Assembly (NCBI RefSeq): GCF_001687305.1 | Contig: NZ_KV700386.1 | Span: 1-64,000 of the forward strand | DNA from: Actinomyces vulturis | GTDB lineage: Bacteria > Actinomycetota > Actinomycetes > Actinomycetales > Actinomycetaceae | Direction: 5' to 3' | Length of the DNA stretch: 64,000 bases | Shown here: positions 1 to 8,587 of the stretch, piece by piece | How the letters are laid out: every line of letters starts with the position of its first letter | How positions within the stretch are numbered: position 1 is the stretch's first letter | Position numbers and translations under genes: made by a program | The notes under the pieces: generated by a model | Databases searched by the model: none | Told to the model about the DNA's origin: nothing | The model's input: only the letters and a program-made list of their open reading frames with translations

Positions 1-38
1 GCACTCGCTAGGGTGTGGGAGAGTAGGACGCCGCCGTA
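1..38 (+). rRNA. rrf: 5S rRNA, 3' end (partial)
   Basis: The first bases match the conserved 3' end of bacterial 5S rRNA: a gggtgtgggagagtagg core followed by cgccgcc. The 5' part lies outside the window, so an rRNA operon ends here. The exact 3' end is uncertain by a few bases. Confidence 0.85.
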
Positions 39-56
39 CATATACTTGTGAGGGTT

Positions 57-93
57 GAGCCCCGCTGCCATGTTTGTGTGGTTGGCGGGGCTC
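57..93 (+). terminator. Hairpin after 5S rRNA
   Basis: A perfect 9-bp inverted repeat (GAGCCCCGC at 57-65, GCGGGGCTC at 85-93) with a 19-nt loop sits just after the 5S end. No clean T-run follows directly. It probably terminates the rRNA operon. The rest of the gap up to 275 shows no gene. Confidence 0.6.
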
Positions 94-275
94 CCCCACA
101 CCCCAGGGCTGGATTGTTCTCTTTTTCCCACAGTATTGGTGGTATGGTCCTTGGGACTAGTGACTTGTGTGTATTGGTATTGGTGAGAGTTTGCATAGGG
201 CATGATCTCGCTAGTTTCTTGTTCATGCCGTAGCCTTAGTGATGAGTTTTCATAGTGTTTGTTGGAAGTAGTGCC

Positions 276-1535
276 ATGCCAGATCAGCCCCGTCGTTACG
301 AGTCTTTCTCACAAGGTCAGTCTCGCGGTTCCTCCTCTGATCGAGGATCTGGCCGCGCTTCTTTCCGTGATCATCACTCGCAGGACGAGCGTCGTTCCTT
401 CCGTAATGAGCGGCATGATAACGGCCGTCGTTCGTTCCGTCGTGATGGTGAGGAGCGTCGTTCGTTCCGTCGTGATGGTGATGGAGAGCGTCACTCTGTT
501 CGCGGTGATCGTCATGATGAACGACGTGGTGGTCGTCCGGGAAGTTCTCGTGGTGCACAGTTCCGCGATCGCCAAGATAGTCGTGCTTCTCGCCGCCGTG
601 ACAATGACTCACGTCCTCCTCAGAGCGTTCGTGTTCCTGAACCACCGCTTGCTGATGATATTGCTGCCGGCGATCTTGACCCCTCCGCACGTAAGCCCCT
701 TCGTGCTCTGGGACGTCAGAATGCCGACAACGTTGCTCGTCACCTTGTGATGGTCCAGCGTCTTCTTGAAACTGATCCTGCTCTCGCTCTTGCGCATGCG
801 CGGTACGCGAACTCTCACGCCGGTCGTGTCGCTGTGGTGCGCGAGGCCACAGCAATGGCTGCGTATCTTGCAGGCGAGTATTCTGAGGCACTGCGTGAAA
901 TTCGTACAGCACGTCGTCTGAGTGGCCTGGACATCCACCGCGCTATCGAAGCGGATTGCGAACGCGCATTGGGACGATATGATGCCGCACTACGCGTTGC
1001 CGAGGAAGTTGATCCTCGGTTCCTTGATGACGCTGAACGAGCAGAACTCGCGATCGTTATATCCGGCGTACGCCACGAAATGGGACATGACGATCTTGCT
1101 CTGCTTGTTATCGAAGATGCGATTCGTCAGCGTCCTGCTGACCGCGAAACTCTTCGTCGTTTACATCTTGTTCGTGCAGACCGTCTTGAAGAACAGGGAC
1201 AAAAGGCAGCAGCCGACGCTATTCGTGAACGTGTTGGTATCAACGAACCCACAATTGAAGACGAGGAAGTTACCGTCTTCGATCTTGAAGAAGAATTCAA
1301 CACGGACGACGATTTCTCCGCGGATGACAATGAGTCTTTCCCAGATGACTCCCCACGCTCTCCGCTCAATGGTGAATCTGTCTATGGTGAGTCTGTCGAA
1401 TGTGACAATGCAGATACTGATAGTAACGGTGGGAACCTCTCCACATTTGCAGACGATTCAGCGCACAACGTCGACATTGACGGACAAGCCGAGTTTCAAT
1501 CCGCCACCAACACTGAGGATGACGATCAGGTATGA
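276..1535 (+). CDS. TPR-like protein with Arg-rich N-terminus
   Basis: Protein of about 419 residues. Residues 1-110 are low-complexity and rich in Arg, Ser and Asp, with repeated RRSFRRDG units. Residues 140-310 are helical and resemble tetratricopeptide repeats. The last 100 residues are strongly acidic. In Mycobacterium an equivalent TPR protein (Rv1691 position) lies just before the HAD phosphatase and tlyA, and the order is the same here. The function is unknown; a basic head plus TPR body suggests a nucleic-acid or protein scaffold (inference). A GTG at 255 is also in frame, but the ATG at 276 has GGAAG 7 nt upstream and is preferred. It overlaps the next gene by 4 nt (ATGA). Confidence 0.75.
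   Translation: MPDQPRRYESFSQGQSRGSSSDRGSGRASFRDHHSQDERRSFRNERHDNGRRSFRRDGEERRSFRRDGDGERHSVRGDRHDERRGGRPGSSRGAQFRDRQDSRASRRRDNDSRPPQSVRVPEPPLADDIAAGDLDPSARKPLRALGRQNADNVARHLVMVQRLLETDPALALAHARYANSHAGRVAVVREATAMAAYLAGEYSEALREIRTARRLSGLDIHRAIEADCERALGRYDAALRVAEEVDPRFLDDAERAELAIVISGVRHEMGHDDLALLVIEDAIRQRPADRETLRRLHLVRADRLEEQGQKAAADAIRERVGINEPTIEDEEVTVFDLEEEFNTDDDFSADDNESFPDDSPRSPLNGESVYGESVECDNADTDSNGGNLSTFADDSAHNVDIDGQAEFQSATNTEDDDQV
426..481 (+). repeat. Tandem 26-bp direct repeat inside the TPR-like gene
   Basis: Two identical 26-bp copies (426-451 and 456-481, 30-bp period) encode RRSFRRDG units. A third, diverged copy precedes them around 396-415. The repeat is in frame and makes the Arg-rich head prone to length variation. 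Confidence 0.8.
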
Positions 1536-2599
1536 ACGCAACTCTCCTGCCCTGTGACCAGCCATTGATGAGTGCCTTCGATACCGCACTCCTAGACCTC
1601 GATGGCGTTTGCTTCGCGGGAACCGACCCGATCGACTATGCGTCCCAAAGCGTTCGCGCTGCTCGCGAAGTTGGCATGCGGACCATGTTCGTCACCAACA
1701 ATGCATCCCGTCCGCCACAGTTAGTTGCTGACAAACTTACTGGCCTCGATATTCCTACCGATCCCACGCAGATCTTCACCGCTGCGATGGATGGTGCAGC
1801 CGTCGTGGCGCAAATGTTGCCCAGCGGCAGTGCAGTGCTTCCTGTTGGAGGACAAGGCGTGATGGAAGCACTTGCGGATGAAGGCATGCGAATTGTGACC
1901 AGTGCCGACGACCACCCGGCTGCTGTACTCCAGGGCTACGATGCAAGCGTCGACTGGGCCATGATGAGTGAAGGAGCTTACGCCATCAATAATGGCGCCA
2001 TTCATGTGGCGACAAATATGGATGCCACTTTGCCTACTGAACGCGGATTTGCGCTCGGTAACGGTAGCCTCGTTACCGCCATCAGCCACGCTACCCGCGT
2101 AGAGCCCATCGCCGCAGGAAAGCCCCTGCCAGGGATTTACCAGCGTGCTTTGGCACGATGCCATGGCGAGAACCCCGTAGCAATCGGTGACCGTCTCAAT
2201 ACAGACCATGCTGGTGCACGCGATAGTTCTATCGCTTCCCTCCATGTCCTTACTGGTGTGAACGATGCACGAGATGTCATTACTGCTCCGGCACAATGGC
2301 GCCCGACATTCGTTCATACCGACCTGCGTGGTCTGACTGAACCTCACCCGGAAGTCGACGTCACTGTGAACGCTGAAGGCGATGTTGTGGCGAGCGTAGC
2401 GCCAATCGGCGAGTACCCAGCAGCCCAGGCTTCGGTCCATGAAGGGGAACTAACTGTCGATGGAATCGGCTCTTTGTCTCATCCCCGTGAACTTAGCCTG
2501 AACGAGTACCGCGCAGCCATCGCCGCTGCATGGGCATGGGCTGATATTCATGGCCCTCTCGCTGATGATGTCGTGGCACATGTGAGTGTTAAGGCCTAA
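1532..2599 (+). CDS. HAD-superfamily phosphatase, NagD/PGP-like
   Basis: Protein of 355 residues. HAD motif I is DLDGV at about residues 22-26, with the nucleophile Asp and the general acid Asp. A TNNASR segment matches motif II of the NagD-type (class IIA) phosphatases. A late GDRLNTD segment supplies the metal-binding acid. The family dephosphorylates small phosphometabolites in the cytoplasm; the substrate cannot be told from sequence. In Mycobacterium tuberculosis the homologue at this locus is Rv1692, a glycerol-3-phosphate phosphatase. The last 80 residues go beyond the core fold. The start ATG overlaps the previous stop, so translation is probably coupled. An ATG at 1568 is an alternative start. 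Confidence 0.85.
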   Translation: MNATLLPCDQPLMSAFDTALLDLDGVCFAGTDPIDYASQSVRAAREVGMRTMFVTNNASRPPQLVADKLTGLDIPTDPTQIFTAAMDGAAVVAQMLPSGSAVLPVGGQGVMEALADEGMRIVTSADDHPAAVLQGYDASVDWAMMSEGAYAINNGAIHVATNMDATLPTERGFALGNGSLVTAISHATRVEPIAAGKPLPGIYQRALARCHGENPVAIGDRLNTDHAGARDSSIASLHVLTGVNDARDVITAPAQWRPTFVHTDLRGLTEPHPEVDVTVNAEGDVVASVAPIGEYPAAQASVHEGELTVDGIGSLSHPRELSLNEYRAAIAAAWAWADIHGPLADDVVAHVSVKA

Positions 2600-2605
2600 C
2601 CTTTC

Positions 2606-2875
2606 ATGACACCCCTATCCACTACTCAACCACTCTCTCCCCACACCGGTGCTGATCCGGCGCCCAGCCCTGCGAGTATGCCGATGCACGCCACTCGACC
2701 ATTGACGGCACCGATGGGTGTAGAGGACATGCGAGTTCTAGCAGATCAGTGGTCGCAGAAACTTAGTGATGAACTTGCCTCACTGAAGGATTTGGACGTG
2801 TCTGACCACTACGCCGTCTACGTCGATATCTGTGAACAACTCTCGAGTCGATTGAAAACACCATGGCACGTCTGA
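2606..2875 (+). CDS. Small conserved protein upstream of tlyA
   Basis: Protein of 89 residues with a Pro/Ser/Thr-rich N-terminus and a helical C-terminal half (about residues 38-85). It starts 6 nt after the HAD phosphatase stop and overlaps tlyA by 13 nt, which supports translation. Mycobacterium has a similarly small uncharacterised gene (Rv1693 position) at the same place. No known motif is visible and the function is unknown. An internal ATG near 2723 would give a shorter protein containing only the helical part. Confidence 0.65.
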   Translation: MTPLSTTQPLSPHTGADPAPSPASMPMHATRPLTAPMGVEDMRVLADQWSQKLSDELASLKDLDVSDHYAVYVDICEQLSSRLKTPWHV

Positions 2876-3747
2876 TTCGCCTGGATTCAGAACTTGTCCG
2901 TCGCGGATTAGCGAGGTCTCGCAGTCATGCGGCCACGATGATTCAGGACGGCCATGTGGCACTTGATGGACAGGTCGTGATCAAGCCTGCCCGTCAGGTC
3001 AATCCCGCTCAAGCGATTACTATCGTCGAACCTGAAGGAACGGATTACGTTTCCCGAGGCGCATACAAACTTGCCGGGGCTTTGGACACTCTCATCGAGA
3101 TGGGCAAACCAATCGAGGTGCAAGGGCGACGCTGCATGGACGCAGGGGCATCGACTGGAGGGTTCACTGACGTGCTATTGCGCCGCGGCGCCGAACACGT
3201 CACCAGCGTAGACGTGGGCTACGGGCAACTCGCATGGAAACTTCAGAGCGACAGTCGAGTTACGGTGATGGACCGTACAAACGTGCGCCTCATGGAATCG
3301 GGAGACATCACACCTGAGCCCACATTGGTTGTGGGAGACCTTTCATTTATTTCACTGCGTCTTATTTTGCCGGCTTTAGTGAAAGTTGCGGCTGTGAAAG
3401 CCGACCTCCTCTTGATGGTGAAGCCACAGTTCGAAGTTGGCAAAGAACGACTTGGCCACGGTGGAGTTGTCCGTGACCCCGCATTGCACGCTAGTGCTGT
3501 TATTGATGTGGCTACATGCGCACTCGATCTAGGCTTACGTATCAGTGCTATTGCCGCCTCACCATTACCTGGTCCAGCGGGAAATGTAGAATACTTCATC
3601 GCGATGCACGCATCTGAGTCCACGATTGATACAACACTGCTTCTCGACGCTGAGCAATTACCTCAGGCAATCGATCAAGCCATCCAGGATGGTCCCGTTG
3701 GCCAGAGCACACGAGCCCATCACCGACGCCGTACATCCCCCATGTGA
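2863..3747 (+). CDS. tlyA: TlyA 2'-O-ribose rRNA methyltransferase
   Basis: Protein of 294 residues, usual length for TlyA. Residues 1-60 form an S4 RNA-binding domain. The FtsJ-like methyltransferase domain has the SAM-binding motif DAGASTGG at 93-100. K69, D159, K187 and E243 fit the catalytic K-D-K-E tetrad. The enzyme methylates 16S and 23S rRNA and is needed for capreomycin sensitivity in mycobacteria. The gene overlaps its neighbours on both sides, in an operon ending in recN and beyond. Confidence 0.95.
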   Translation: MARLIRLDSELVRRGLARSRSHAATMIQDGHVALDGQVVIKPARQVNPAQAITIVEPEGTDYVSRGAYKLAGALDTLIEMGKPIEVQGRRCMDAGASTGGFTDVLLRRGAEHVTSVDVGYGQLAWKLQSDSRVTVMDRTNVRLMESGDITPEPTLVVGDLSFISLRLILPALVKVAAVKADLLLMVKPQFEVGKERLGHGGVVRDPALHASAVIDVATCALDLGLRISAIAASPLPGPAGNVEYFIAMHASESTIDTTLLLDAEQLPQAIDQAIQDGPVGQSTRAHHRRRTSPM

Positions 3748-4661
3748 GGAGCATGATGATTCTCTCGCCCCAACGTGTCATGGTGCTACAGCGCAGCTCA
3801 GACATGAAACGTCCTCACTCTCGTGCCTCCCAAGAAACCGCACAGACGGCTGCGCTTGTGTGCAAGTCACTGGCATCCCACGGTGTTGAGGTAGTCAGCA
3901 ATCCTGATGATCGTGCGAGTCATGACGACTTAATCGAACACAATGTTGACCTCATTATTGTTATCGGTGGGGACGGTACCATCCTTTTTGGATCCCAAAT
4001 CGCCCGAGAACTTGACGTCCCCTTGCTTGGTATCAACACCGGCCATGTAGGCTTCCTCGCCGAAGTTGAGGCTGAAGATGTGGACAAGGTGATTCATCAA
4101 GTCATTCACGGCAACATCATGATCGAAGAACGCATGACACTTGACGTGGAAGTTCGCCGTCCAGATGGCAGTGTGGAATTTGGATGGGCTTTGAATGAAG
4201 CAGCCTTGGATAAACGTGATCGCTCACGCGTGGTTGATGTGGCAATCGGTGTGGATGGACAAGCAGTTTCGTCTTTCGGGTGTGATGGTCTGATCGTCTC
4301 CACCCCCACCGGTTCAACGGCTTACGCCTTCTCCTGCGGTGGCCCAATTTTATGGCCAGACCTTCAGGCGCTTCTCCTTGTTCCTGTTGCAGCTCACGCA
4401 CTCTTTACTCGCCCCCTAGTAGTCGGCCCTCATTCCTGCCTTGAACTAGGGGTGGCTCATTCTGGTGGCGGTGGCTGTGATATTTGGTGTGATGGACGCC
4501 GTTCCATTGATGCTCCTGAAGGGTCACTTATTCGGGTGCGGGCTGGTGAACAACCAGTTCGCCTGGTCCGAGTCACTGATGCTCCCTTCTCCGAACGACT
4601 CGTGGCTAAATTCCACCTGCCCGTCGATGGCTGGCGCGCAGTAGCTGACTCCGAGGATTGA
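3744..4661 (+). CDS. nadK: NAD kinase
   Basis: Protein of 305 residues. It has the GGDGT motif at 75-79, INTGHVGFL shortly after (98-105), and the conserved STPTGSTAY segment near residue 190. It phosphorylates NAD to NADP in the cytoplasm. GTG at 3744 overlaps the tlyA stop by 4 nt; ATG codons at 3753, 3756 and 3780 are alternatives. Neighbouring tlyA and recN are the standard actinobacterial context. Confidence 0.95.
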   Translation: MRSMMILSPQRVMVLQRSSDMKRPHSRASQETAQTAALVCKSLASHGVEVVSNPDDRASHDDLIEHNVDLIIVIGGDGTILFGSQIARELDVPLLGINTGHVGFLAEVEAEDVDKVIHQVIHGNIMIEERMTLDVEVRRPDGSVEFGWALNEAALDKRDRSRVVDVAIGVDGQAVSSFGCDGLIVSTPTGSTAYAFSCGGPILWPDLQALLLVPVAAHALFTRPLVVGPHSCLELGVAHSGGGGCDIWCDGRRSIDAPEGSLIRVRAGEQPVRLVRVTDAPFSERLVAKFHLPVDGWRAVADSED

Positions 4662-4668
4662 TTTAGGC

Positions 4669-6426
4669 ATGATCGAGTCCCTTGCCATTGATGATCTGGG
4701 AGTAATTGAGCACGCGGATTTCTCCTTCAGTCCTCGCCTGACCGCGCTGACTGGTGAAACCGGTGCAGGCAAGACGATGATTCTCTCCTCCGTAGCTCTT
4801 CTCATGGGAGCACGATCGGAGACCTCAATCGTGCGTGCAGGCGCAGAGAAAGCCGTGATCGAAGGCCGATGGCTTATTAATGACAATTCTGCCGCTGCAC
4901 AACGTGCTCTAGAGGCCGGCGCAGCACTCGATGATGATGAACTCATCTGCGTGCGGATGGTTCCCTCTGAAGGCCGTTCTCGAGCAGTAGCCGGCGGGCG
5001 TTCAGTCCCCTCCAGCGTACTGGCCGATATTTGTTCAGACCTTATTACTATCCACGGGCAGGCCGACCAGATTCGCCTACGTTCGCAATCTGCACAGCGA
5101 CGAGCAGTAGACAACAGCGGGGGGCAATCGCACCTTGATCTCTGCCGGAATTATGCTCAAGCGTGGAAAAAACTTACCGCTGCTCGCACAGAACTCAAGG
5201 AACGGACACACTCTGTAGCTCAACGTCAAGCCCGTGCCGCCCAACTGCGTCTTATGATCGACATGGTCGAGGAAGCACAACTCCAACCTGGTGAAGACGA
5301 AGAACTCACCCACGAAGTCGAACGACTTTCCTGGGTTGATGACCTTCGTCAGGCAACTACGCAGGCACTGGCTGCATTACGCGGTGGGGAAGAGACGACG
5401 TCGATTGACCAGGAGCAGGATGCTCAGACACTCCTGGGAAATGCCGTACGATACCTCGAGCATGCCTGCCACTATGACTCGGCTCTGGACGCAGTAACTG
5501 AACAACTGGGCGCACTGACCTCTCAAATTAGCGATATCACTGATGAAATCGTTTCTTACACTGCCGGTCTCAACGCGGATCCTCAGCGTCTAGAGGAAGT
5601 GTTCCAAAGACGTGCGCTTATCGCCCGCACCCTGAAAGAACTTGCTGCTGCATCCCTCCAGCCAATGGATCACACCGATGATGCTCTTCAGTTTGTGGCT
5701 GCGGCGCGTGAAGAATTAGCAGATCTCAATAACCCGGATAATGGCCCAGAACAAGCCCAGCGGAATGTTGATGCTGCTTATGCAGAAGTAGTCCGATTCG
5801 GCGATGAACTTACCGCATCACGCCAACGTATTGCCGCCACAATGGAAGAAAAGGTTGCCGAAGAACTCCATGGCTTATTCATGCCCGGGGCACGTGTCCA
5901 TATCAGCCTTGACGAACTTGATGATTACGGCCCCACAGGTAAAGAAAATGTTGCTCTTCTCCTTCAGCCACACCCTGGTGCTGAACCACTTCCTTTGGGG
6001 AAGGGAGCATCTGGCGGTGAATTAAGTCGTGTCATGCTTGCCATTGAACTTGTCCTTGCCGATACGCGAGCACAACATACTGAGAACACGTCTTATCCCA
6101 CCACGATGATTTTCGATGAAATTGATGCCGGTGTGGGCGGAAAAGCGGCAGGAGCCATCGGGCAGCGTCTTGCCCGATTAGCTCAACATCATCAGGTCAT
6201 TGTGGTTACTCATCTGCCTCAGGTAGCCGCATGGGCAGACCGGCATCTTGTCGTCGAAAAAACCGTTGGAGACACGAGCACTACTACTCGAGTTCACCAC
6301 GTAGTGGATGAATACCGTCAACGAGAACTCGCTCGAATGCTCTCAGGACATGATGATTCTGACACGGCATTACGCCACGCCGTTGAACTGCTCCGTGAGG
6401 CAACCGTGGCAGAATGCCATTCGTGA
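4669..6426 (+). CDS. recN: DNA repair protein RecN
   Basis: Protein of 585 residues, typical for RecN, an SMC-like ATPase that helps process double-strand breaks. Walker A is GETGAGKT at 29-36. A long coiled-coil middle separates it from the ABC signature (SGGELSRVMLAIEL) and Walker B (MIFDEIDAGVGG) in the last quarter. It starts 7 nt after nadK and overlaps steA by 13 nt. Confidence 0.95.
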   Translation: MIESLAIDDLGVIEHADFSFSPRLTALTGETGAGKTMILSSVALLMGARSETSIVRAGAEKAVIEGRWLINDNSAAAQRALEAGAALDDDELICVRMVPSEGRSRAVAGGRSVPSSVLADICSDLITIHGQADQIRLRSQSAQRRAVDNSGGQSHLDLCRNYAQAWKKLTAARTELKERTHSVAQRQARAAQLRLMIDMVEEAQLQPGEDEELTHEVERLSWVDDLRQATTQALAALRGGEETTSIDQEQDAQTLLGNAVRYLEHACHYDSALDAVTEQLGALTSQISDITDEIVSYTAGLNADPQRLEEVFQRRALIARTLKELAAASLQPMDHTDDALQFVAAAREELADLNNPDNGPEQAQRNVDAAYAEVVRFGDELTASRQRIAATMEEKVAEELHGLFMPGARVHISLDELDDYGPTGKENVALLLQPHPGAEPLPLGKGASGGELSRVMLAIELVLADTRAQHTENTSYPTTMIFDEIDAGVGGKAAGAIGQRLARLAQHHQVIVVTHLPQVAAWADRHLVVEKTVGDTSTTTRVHHVVDEYRQRELARMLSGHDDSDTALRHAVELLREATVAECHS

Positions 6427-7628
6427 GGAATCTGTTCCGCAAACAACCAGCGTGCGATCCAGACCGTCCAAGTGGTGCGGTCAAGATTGACGCGCGTACA
6501 AAGAACCTTGTGAAGCGTCTCAACCCTGGGGATATTGCAGTCATTGACCACTGCGATCTGGACCGAGTTGCCGCAGAATCACTTGTTGAAGCGAAGGTCG
6601 CTGCTGTGCTCAACGCAGCCCCCTCCGTGAGTGGTCGCTACCCGAACCTAGGGCCAGGCATCATCATCGATGCCGGTATTCCTCTTATTGATGACCTTGG
6701 ACCAGACGTGATGCGCCTGCGTGAAGGAACCCACGTCATCATCGTCGATGACACGATTCTTCACGTTAAAGATGAATCGATGATCGCGCAGGGTACCCGC
6801 CATAGCCGCGAAAGCATCGATACCCTGATGGAATCGGCCAATGAAGGTCTGGCCATTCAAATGGAAGCTTTTGCCGCCAATACCATGGAGTACATGCGTA
6901 AAGAGGCAGATTTGCTTCTTAACGGCATTGGCATGCCGCAAATCAAAACGGATATGCGAGGCCGCCACGTCTTGGTTGTGGTGCGCGGATATAACTATAA
7001 AGAAGACCTCCAAGCACTACGCTCTTACGTTCGCGAATATAAACCGATCATTATTGGTGTGGATGGGGGAGCAGACGCAGTTCTCGGCGCAGGTATGCAC
7101 TTAGACATGGTGGTTGGCGACATGGATTCTGTCACCGATAAAGCCCTGCGTTCTGGTGCAGAAATCATTGTCCATGCATACCGTGATGGCCACGCCCCAG
7201 GCCTGGGACGTGTTGAGGAACTTGGAGTAGAACATACTGTTTTCCCCGCTGCGGGAACCAGCGAAGACATCGCTATGCTCATTGCTGACGAAGCGGGAGC
7301 AGAACTCATCGTCGCTGTGGGCACCCATGCCACGCTGCTGGAATTTCTTGACAAAGGTCGCTCGGGCATGAGTTCAACCTTCCTCACTCGCCTCAAACTC
7401 GGTGGCAAACTCATCGATGCCAAGGGAGTCTCTCGCCTCAATCGGCCGCGTATTCGCAACTGGCACCTGGCACTCCTGGTAGCCGCAGGATTCTTCGCAC
7501 TGTTTGCAGCGCTCGCCTCAACCCCCGCTGGTCAGACTTTTCTCGGTCTGAGCGGAGTAGCGTGGGATGACTTGCTTAACTTCTTCCGATCCCTCGTGGG
7601 ACTAGCACCCAACTCACCATCTGTGTGA
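6414..7628 (+). CDS. steA: SteA-like cytokinetic-ring protein
   Basis: Protein of 404 residues, homologous to Rv1697/SteA. A central region resembles thiamine pyrophosphokinase, with a DGGAD segment and GDMDS near residue 235. A single C-terminal membrane helix spans about 345-367. In Corynebacterium glutamicum SteA works with membrane protein SteB at the division septum, supporting cell-wall hydrolase function. Here steB follows directly, as expected. Overlap with recN suggests coupled translation. The name rests on family and synteny. Confidence 0.85.
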   Translation: MPFVRNLFRKQPACDPDRPSGAVKIDARTKNLVKRLNPGDIAVIDHCDLDRVAAESLVEAKVAAVLNAAPSVSGRYPNLGPGIIIDAGIPLIDDLGPDVMRLREGTHVIIVDDTILHVKDESMIAQGTRHSRESIDTLMESANEGLAIQMEAFAANTMEYMRKEADLLLNGIGMPQIKTDMRGRHVLVVVRGYNYKEDLQALRSYVREYKPIIIGVDGGADAVLGAGMHLDMVVGDMDSVTDKALRSGAEIIVHAYRDGHAPGLGRVEELGVEHTVFPAAGTSEDIAMLIADEAGAELIVAVGTHATLLEFLDKGRSGMSSTFLTRLKLGGKLIDAKGVSRLNRPRIRNWHLALLVAAGFFALFAALASTPAGQTFLGLSGVAWDDLLNFFRSLVGLAPNSPSV

Positions 7629-7651
7629 CGCGTGATTTAAGGATTACTCCA

Positions 7652-8578
7652 GTGATTGACTTCCGATACCACCTCGTGTCCCTGATTTCTGTGTTCATGG
7701 CTTTAGCTGTGGGCGTCGTGTTAGGTGCTGGTCCTCTTCAAGGGTCTCTGGGTAACGCCCTGGCTGACCAGGTCGATTCTCTTAGCGCCACCAAAGCTGC
7801 TACCCAAAGCCAGTTGGAAAAAACCGAAACCGCGGTTAATCAGCGTGATACCTATATTGCTCAGGCCGCGCAGGACTATCTGCCCGGCTCGCTTACCAAT
7901 CACCATGTGGTTCTCGTGCTGCTCCCTGGTGCTCAAGGAGAAGATGTTGACGTCGTGGCTCAGGAACTCGAAACTGCTAGCGCCAGTGTGGTTGGTCGAG
8001 TGACTCTGACCCAGGCATGGGAAGACCCCGGACGCGAAACTTTCCGCAACACCTATGCAGGCCAGTTCAGCGCATACCTGCCTTCCAGCGCTGGTGCAGC
8101 CACCGGCAACGAAGCATTGGGGCAAGGGTTGGCCGTAGCATTGACCAGTAATGATCCCAACGCCGATGCGCTGACAGATTTGCTCACTGCCTCCGATTCG
8201 CCGTTGTTGTCTGGTAAGCCGGATCTTTCTGAACCTGCCGACATGATTGTGATCGTTGGTCCTCATGCTGACGTTGACTCCGATGCCATTCCCAGTCCGT
8301 CACCTGACGAAGACCCCAATGCTTGGACTGCAGCAGTCAAGGGCATCAACTCCATTGCCGCGACGGTGGTCCTCGGCTCTGCTGTCAATGACAATGATTT
8401 GATTTCCCTGCTCCGGCAGGGTGATTCTCAAGTCACCACTATTGATTCCGTTGGCCAGATGCCTTCTGCTGTTAGTGTCCCCTTGGCCCTAGCTTCCATG
8501 AGAACTGAGGGGAAACGCGCTTACGGCTTTGCTTCCAGTGCTACGGCAGTGATGCCGCCGCTTCCTGGTAAGAACTGA
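7652..8578 (+). CDS. steB: SteB/MctB-like membrane-anchored protein
   Basis: Protein of 308 residues from the preferred GTG at 7652. It begins with a short cytoplasmic stub (IDFRYH), one membrane helix, then a coiled-coil and a large extracytoplasmic domain. This is the layout of Rv1698 (MctB, proposed copper export or outer-membrane channel) and C. glutamicum SteB, the partner of SteA. The two published roles differ, so function stays open. A GTG at 7625 overlaps steA, but 7652 has AAGGA 8 nt upstream and matches the family N-terminus. Confidence 0.8.
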   Translation: MIDFRYHLVSLISVFMALAVGVVLGAGPLQGSLGNALADQVDSLSATKAATQSQLEKTETAVNQRDTYIAQAAQDYLPGSLTNHHVVLVLLPGAQGEDVDVVAQELETASASVVGRVTLTQAWEDPGRETFRNTYAGQFSAYLPSSAGAATGNEALGQGLAVALTSNDPNADALTDLLTASDSPLLSGKPDLSEPADMIVIVGPHADVDSDAIPSPSPDEDPNAWTAAVKGINSIAATVVLGSAVNDNDLISLLRQGDSQVTTIDSVGQMPSAVSVPLALASMRTEGKRAYGFASSATAVMPPLPGKN

Positions 8579-8587
8579 GGCACAGCG

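Noticed and set aside
2606-2875. A missing N-terminus of TlyA or a pseudogene
   Set aside because: TlyA is complete from its own ATG, and the small frame is in a position where related genomes also have a short gene.
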